Source: Tipula vernalis
Taxonomy: Eukaryota > Arthropoda > Insecta > Diptera > Tipulidae
Assembly: GCA_958295665.1 (NCBI GenBank)
Contig: OY282558.1
Location: 51,405,389-51,469,388 of the forward strand
Direction of reading: 5' to 3'
Length of the DNA: 64,000 bases
The notes under the pieces are model-generated. The model was not told the DNA's origin, searched no databases, and saw only the letters and a list, made by a program, of their open reading frames with translations. The stretch's first letter is position 1, and every line of letters starts with the position of its first letter. This document shows positions 60,501 to 64,000 of this stretch, in pieces. Both the position numbers and the translations under genes were made by a program.

Positions 60501-61200
60501 TTATTAAATTTATGACATTTCACTAATTTCTGATGTTTTATCACACTATTGTAGGACTTTGAAATTCTAGAATGCTTAATTTTATCTAAACTTACCAACA
60601 TTTTTCGGTCTCCCTAACTTTTTAAGTGAATTGTAAAATTTTTAAACTCATGAATTATGTTTTGCGGTTTTTTAAAATGGGCTTCAAATTTTGAAAAATT
60701 TGAAAGTTTGATTTGGACTTCAAGAGTGTTAAATTTCAAAATTGTAACTAAAACAAATTATTGCTGAATAGATTTAATAAATGTTCATTTAATGTTGGGG
60801 TTTCCTTATGTTTGATGATTTTTAGTCAAATTTTGAATTTTGAAACTAAGAAACTTGTTTTAAAATTTGTTCTGAAATATTTTTTATTATATTCCGAGAA
60901 ACTTGGGGTTGGAACAAATTTTTACAATATCAATTTTTTAATAGGGGTAGAATCAAACTTTGCACTTTCAATTCTAAATTTTGGAGTTGTTTAAAATGTG
61001 TACAAATGTAGGTTGATTTCTCAAGATTTCAAAATTTAAGTTTAAAATTGATTTTATTTAAATATAGATTATTACTCCTTAATACTGTCAATATTTTCCA
61101 GATCACTAAATATTATGGTTTTAACATTTAAATCATTTCTAACATTTAAACCCTTTTAAAACTAAAATTCTCGCAAAAATTTTATAAAATTTTCAAAAAT
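54540..61200. repeat. Ancient tandem array, unit about 860 bp
   Basis: Long-range similarity is spaced near multiples of 860 bp. TTTTCAAAATTTGGAAATAT, TGTAATTTAA and GTTGACAACTAAAG near 57024 recur at 57880 (856 bp) and match 55231 (about 1.8 kb earlier). CAAATTGTTCAGAAACGTTA at 59397 recurs at 60263 (866 bp), followed by the same order of smaller blocks (TTATAAATTCTAA.TCCTTAA, TTCTGATGTTTTATC). TTCAATTTGTAAAATCATTT, CTGGGAAATTTTGAATT occurs at 56060 and 57720. Units are heavily diverged, A+T-rich and non-coding. The frames at 58554..58877 and 60761..60994 are by-products. Confidence 0.7.
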
Positions 61201-61985
61201 TTTCAAAGTTTTCTTCAATTTTATAAAATTCAACAATTTCACCAAATTTTTTGTTGAATTCTGTCGAATTTGGCTTTAACATTTTTTGAAACTCTTTTTT
61301 CAAGAAATCCTGGAATTTAAAACATTCCTTTGAAGTTGGATTCTAAAAATTGTAAAATAGTTTCTTAATTTTTTAAGTTAAATCTCAAATTATTATTGAA
61401 AGTTTTGAAATTTTGAGTGAATTGTTGATTTTGATGCCTGTTTTGATTTCTGGCGGTTTTAAATTTCTGGCCGACATGGTATAATAAGACGGCCCAACTT
61501 TAAAATTTTAATTTACGATTTTCGACGAACTTGTACCGAAAGTTGTTCAAATGGTTCAGTGATTTAGGCGTAATACCAAGAAAATTCATCAAACTTGAGC
61601 TCTAAAAATATTCACAAACATTTCGGATTACCAAATTTAGAATTGATTGAATTAACTTTGAAATTATCGTAGCCCATAATTTCATTGCACTTCATTAAAC
61701 AAATGTTAACCAATCCTGCTTCAAGAGCAAACCAAAAAAACAACTAAAACTGTTTTAATTTATTAATGCAAGATGCAAAAAAAAAAATTATAAGAAAATT
61801 TCATTTTCACTCAGACTTGAATTATTTATATAAATCATGATACATACAATATTACATGAGTATATAGGAAAGAATGAACTCATAAATTTTATGAACTGCA
61901 AAAATTACTCCAGACAGCTCTATTATGTTGTATTAAACGATCATTAAAAATTTATAACACGATTTACGATAGAAAAACATAATGT
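61201..61985. other. Robo-proximal intron sequence
   Basis: AAATTTT-rich sequence fades into ordinary intron by about 61480. Nothing is recognised up to the Robo donor site. Confidence 0.5.
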
Positions 61986-61994
61986 TACACATAC
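61986..61994 (-). other. 5' splice donor of the Robo Ig1 exon
   Basis: The minus strand reads GCAG|GTATGTGTA here, with GT at 61994-61993, a good match to the insect donor consensus. The last complete codons are L-Q-I-A, the usual end of Robo Ig1, leaving one base to be joined to the next exon. Reading through the donor gives a stop after about 25 codons of non-Robo sequence. Confidence 0.85.
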
Positions 61995-62309
61995 CTGCTA
62001 TTTGTAATGTTGCATTCCGGCTAAATACCGTGCCAACGCTATTTTTCGCGACACACCAATACACCCCGCCATCCTGTTCTTTTTTACCATGAACTGTGCG
62101 TAGAAAAAACAACGAACCCGATGGTAACAGCACGCGATGTGATTTATTGTCATTCGGACTTGTTTTCACCGGTTCACCATCTTTAAACCATTCAATTGTC
62201 GGCTGTGGTTTACCCTCAGCCTTGCAATTTAATGTAACGGGATCGTTTTTAGGAACTAAAATATCACTTGGATGTTCGGTTATGCGGGGTGATCGAAATG
62301 ATTGTTGTG
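61995..62309 (-). CDS. robo: Roundabout receptor, exon encoding immunoglobulin domain 1
   Basis: Robo receptors are single-pass membrane proteins that bind Slit and steer axons away from the midline; Slit binding lies mainly in Ig1. Read on the minus strand, the exon is open throughout: 2 nt, 104 codons, then 1 nt. It carries the family hallmarks [10 protein letters not shown] at the start, the first Ig cysteine in [36 protein letters not shown], and the second Ig cysteine in GVYWCVAKN, ending ATLQIA. It is preceded by TTTCATTTCAG and followed by GTATGTG, so acceptor, donor and matching phase-1 ends are all visible. This is the usual symmetric Ig-domain exon. From memory, KKEQDGG and YWCVAKN resemble Drosophila robo1 most closely, but the paralogue (robo1, 2 or 3) is not settled. 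There is no frameshift or stop. The signal-peptide exon should lie beyond 64000 and the Ig2 exon below position 1. Confidence 0.95.
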
Positions 62310-62322
62310 CTGAAATGAAAGG
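62310..62322 (-). other. 3' splice acceptor of the Robo Ig1 exon
   Basis: On the minus strand the bases just before the exon read CCTTTCATTTCAG, a short pyrimidine tract ending in AG at 62311-62310. Homology to Robo begins a few codons downstream, so this is the natural boundary. The exon starts in phase 1. Confidence 0.85.
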
Positions 62323-64000
62323 TAAACGAAAATATTAGTTTATATTGCTTAAGGAATATTTCAAATAAGATTTCGGACTTGTTTGCAAATAGGTCACTAG
62401 CACTATGAAATCGTAAATTACATAAAAAAAATTAGAAATTTTAGTGAAATCATTTGAAATCACATAAATTCATGAATTTCCTTCCAAACAAAATCAACCA
62501 ATTTCAAACAAGCAACTAGTTAATCCATTAACGTGATAAATGACTTCCTCGTCGATTATAACGTACACACTGTATACATGCACGAGATTTCAAAGTGCTA
62601 GTCCATAAAAATAAAAACTTAAGTCAAAATTCGTGTAATTAAAATAAAATTTCAACGCCATTAAATCCGATAACAATGAAGTGGAAAAATTCTGTATGCC
62701 GTTGTCTCTCTGTTCTAACTCTACACATACAATATATAATTTAGCTCCACACCCAGAAACGAACAACAACAACAACAACGCCAACAAAATCAGATCATAA
62801 CATTTCACATAAATTAGGTGAAAATAAAGCGTTATATTGAAAATATTTTCCTCTATACTATACACATCCATTAATTTTCTATTCAAGACAAGAGATTTAC
62901 ACAAAACAGATGATTTTATTGGAATTTTAACACTCTAATTTTTAGTTTAGTGCCACGTTTGGTGATAATTTTGGAAAATTTATTGCATATACACACTCGC
63001 GTATGGGGGTAAAATTTTAAAGTAAATCAATTGAGTGTATTCCCCGGGACAAAAAAAAAATGTGTTTGATGAAAACAGCTGTCACTTAGATTAAAGTAGA
63101 TTTTCTTGTTTTTCTCCTATGTACCATGTTGTTGTATACATAATCTTTGACCTCGTTTCAACACAAAAAAGTAGAAATTATAATTTAGATCGAAATTTTA
63201 TAGTATACAACAAAATATGGATAAATATTTTTATATGATTAATGTAATGTCTTCTAGCTTCTGATCTTAAGGAACTATATAACCTTAAAATTATTTTATT
63301 TTGTTTTTGTTGTGTTTTGATATCAACGCTAAAAATCGAAATGAATAATAATATTCGTATACATATACTAATCTAGGAACGCAAATCTTTACGCCAGACC
63401 ATAAAATATACGTTTTTAACTTTTGCTTTGATCAAAATTTATTTTTATGGTTTTTTATAAATACATAAACGCTAGAAGACGATCTTGATATGTGTGCAAA
63501 AATTTTTTGATATTTTGTAAAAAATTTTTTGATGGTGTCTGGATTTTAATGTATCACGAATAAATCTCTTTGACTAATGACTAACTAAATTTTTGCCCAT
63601 AAAATATTTTCTTTCACCAGATTTTTATCGAAAATGCTTGTGCATTGTACGTCAAATGTTTGTATGTTTTTTTTTTTTTTGCATAAAAAAGGACCTCCCG
63701 CTGTATTTTAAAACATTTACACCAACTTAAGTTTTTTACTCGTCGTCGTCTTTTTGTTTTATGTATATAAAGTGTACGCGGTTATTATCACCATTATCAA
63801 CATTTTATTGTGTACAAACATATAGGTTTGCGTGATTTTACCACTTTAATTCTGATAAAATGCGTTCCATATACCCACACAATTAATTTATTTTCATCTC
63901 AGATTTGTATAAGATTCGCGTGTCAAAAGCTGTTTTGTATATAGTGAATACGGACGAATCATATTTTTACGATGTGTTTATATTTTATACCCTAATCTTC
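62323..64000 (-). other. Upstream intron of robo (partial), no gene seen
   Basis: A+T-rich sequence without recognisable coding frames or transposon domains. A (CAA)n tract occurs at about 62763-62781, and there are poly-A/T runs near 63050 and 63668. The minus-strand frame at 62590..62904 is low in complexity and resembles nothing I know. Confidence 0.6.

Larger units (their letters stand above)
1..61994 (-). other. Giant intron downstream of the Robo Ig1 exon (partial)
   Basis: No second Robo exon was recognised on the minus strand below the Ig1 donor: I saw no open frame with the Ig2 signature that usually begins VLRD. If that holds, the whole left part is intron of at least 61.9 kb, filled with the mobile elements listed separately. 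This is inference. A short or divergent exon could have been missed. Confidence 0.55.

Noticed and set aside
1..64000. tRNA, rRNA or snRNA genes
   Set aside because: I looked for tRNA A/B-box-like and rRNA-like G+C-rich blocks by eye and saw none; a covariance-model search would be needed to exclude short ones.

Overview
The window is eukaryotic and looks like an A+T-rich insect genome, most likely a fly (Diptera). The reasons are one exon of an axon-guidance receptor of the Roundabout (Robo) family, short CA/ACG/CAA microsatellites and TACATACATATG-type tracts, and a mix of decayed insect transposons (Penelope-like, two LINE families, Ty3/gypsy, BEL/Pao, Tc1, foldback elements and MITEs). 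The species cannot be named from sequence alone. I saw no bacterial operons, rRNA, tRNA or CRISPR arrays.

The only host coding sequence I can defend is a 315-bp exon on the minus strand at 61995..62309. It encodes the first immunoglobulin domain of a Robo receptor and has clean splice sites with phase-1 boundaries on both sides. No neighbouring Robo exon was found. Bases 1..61994 therefore appear to be the inside of one giant downstream intron (more than 61.9 kb), and 62310..64000 is part of the upstream intron. Everything else lies inside these introns.

Layout: 0.3-2.2 kb is a broken copy, minus strand, of an unnamed multi-copy arthropod protein family that still shows a small GT-AG intron. 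6-15 kb holds short tandem repeats, two foldback-type inverted-repeat elements and a Tc1 transposase N-terminus. 17.5-23 kb has degenerate direct repeats, a Tc1 C-terminus and an unidentified 114-codon open frame. 27.1-33.9 kb is a Penelope-like element split by a nearly intact CR1/L2/Daphne-type LINE on the minus strand, followed at 33.9-36.7 kb by a decayed jockey-type LINE. 40.1-41.8 kb is a Ty3/gypsy pol relic, and 41.9-43.8 kb a BEL/Pao relic that contains a foldback element. 45.5-46.8 kb holds a MITE and a perfect-looking hairpin. 48-50.8 kb is a diverged repeat field, followed by a second BEL/Pao relic at 50.9-52.2 kb. 54.5-61.2 kb is an ancient tandem array with a period near 860 bp, ending just before the Robo exon.

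No gene set here forms a working pathway. The coherent story is layered transposon colonisation of a developmental gene's intron. The copies that still read best are the minus-strand LINE (three visible lesions over both ORFs) and the Robo exon (none). I did not find a convincing new biological system. The most interesting items are the unnamed gene family at the left end, the nested Penelope/LINE insertion with a probable target-site duplication, the foldback family whose two copies differ by an inversion, and the 860-bp array.
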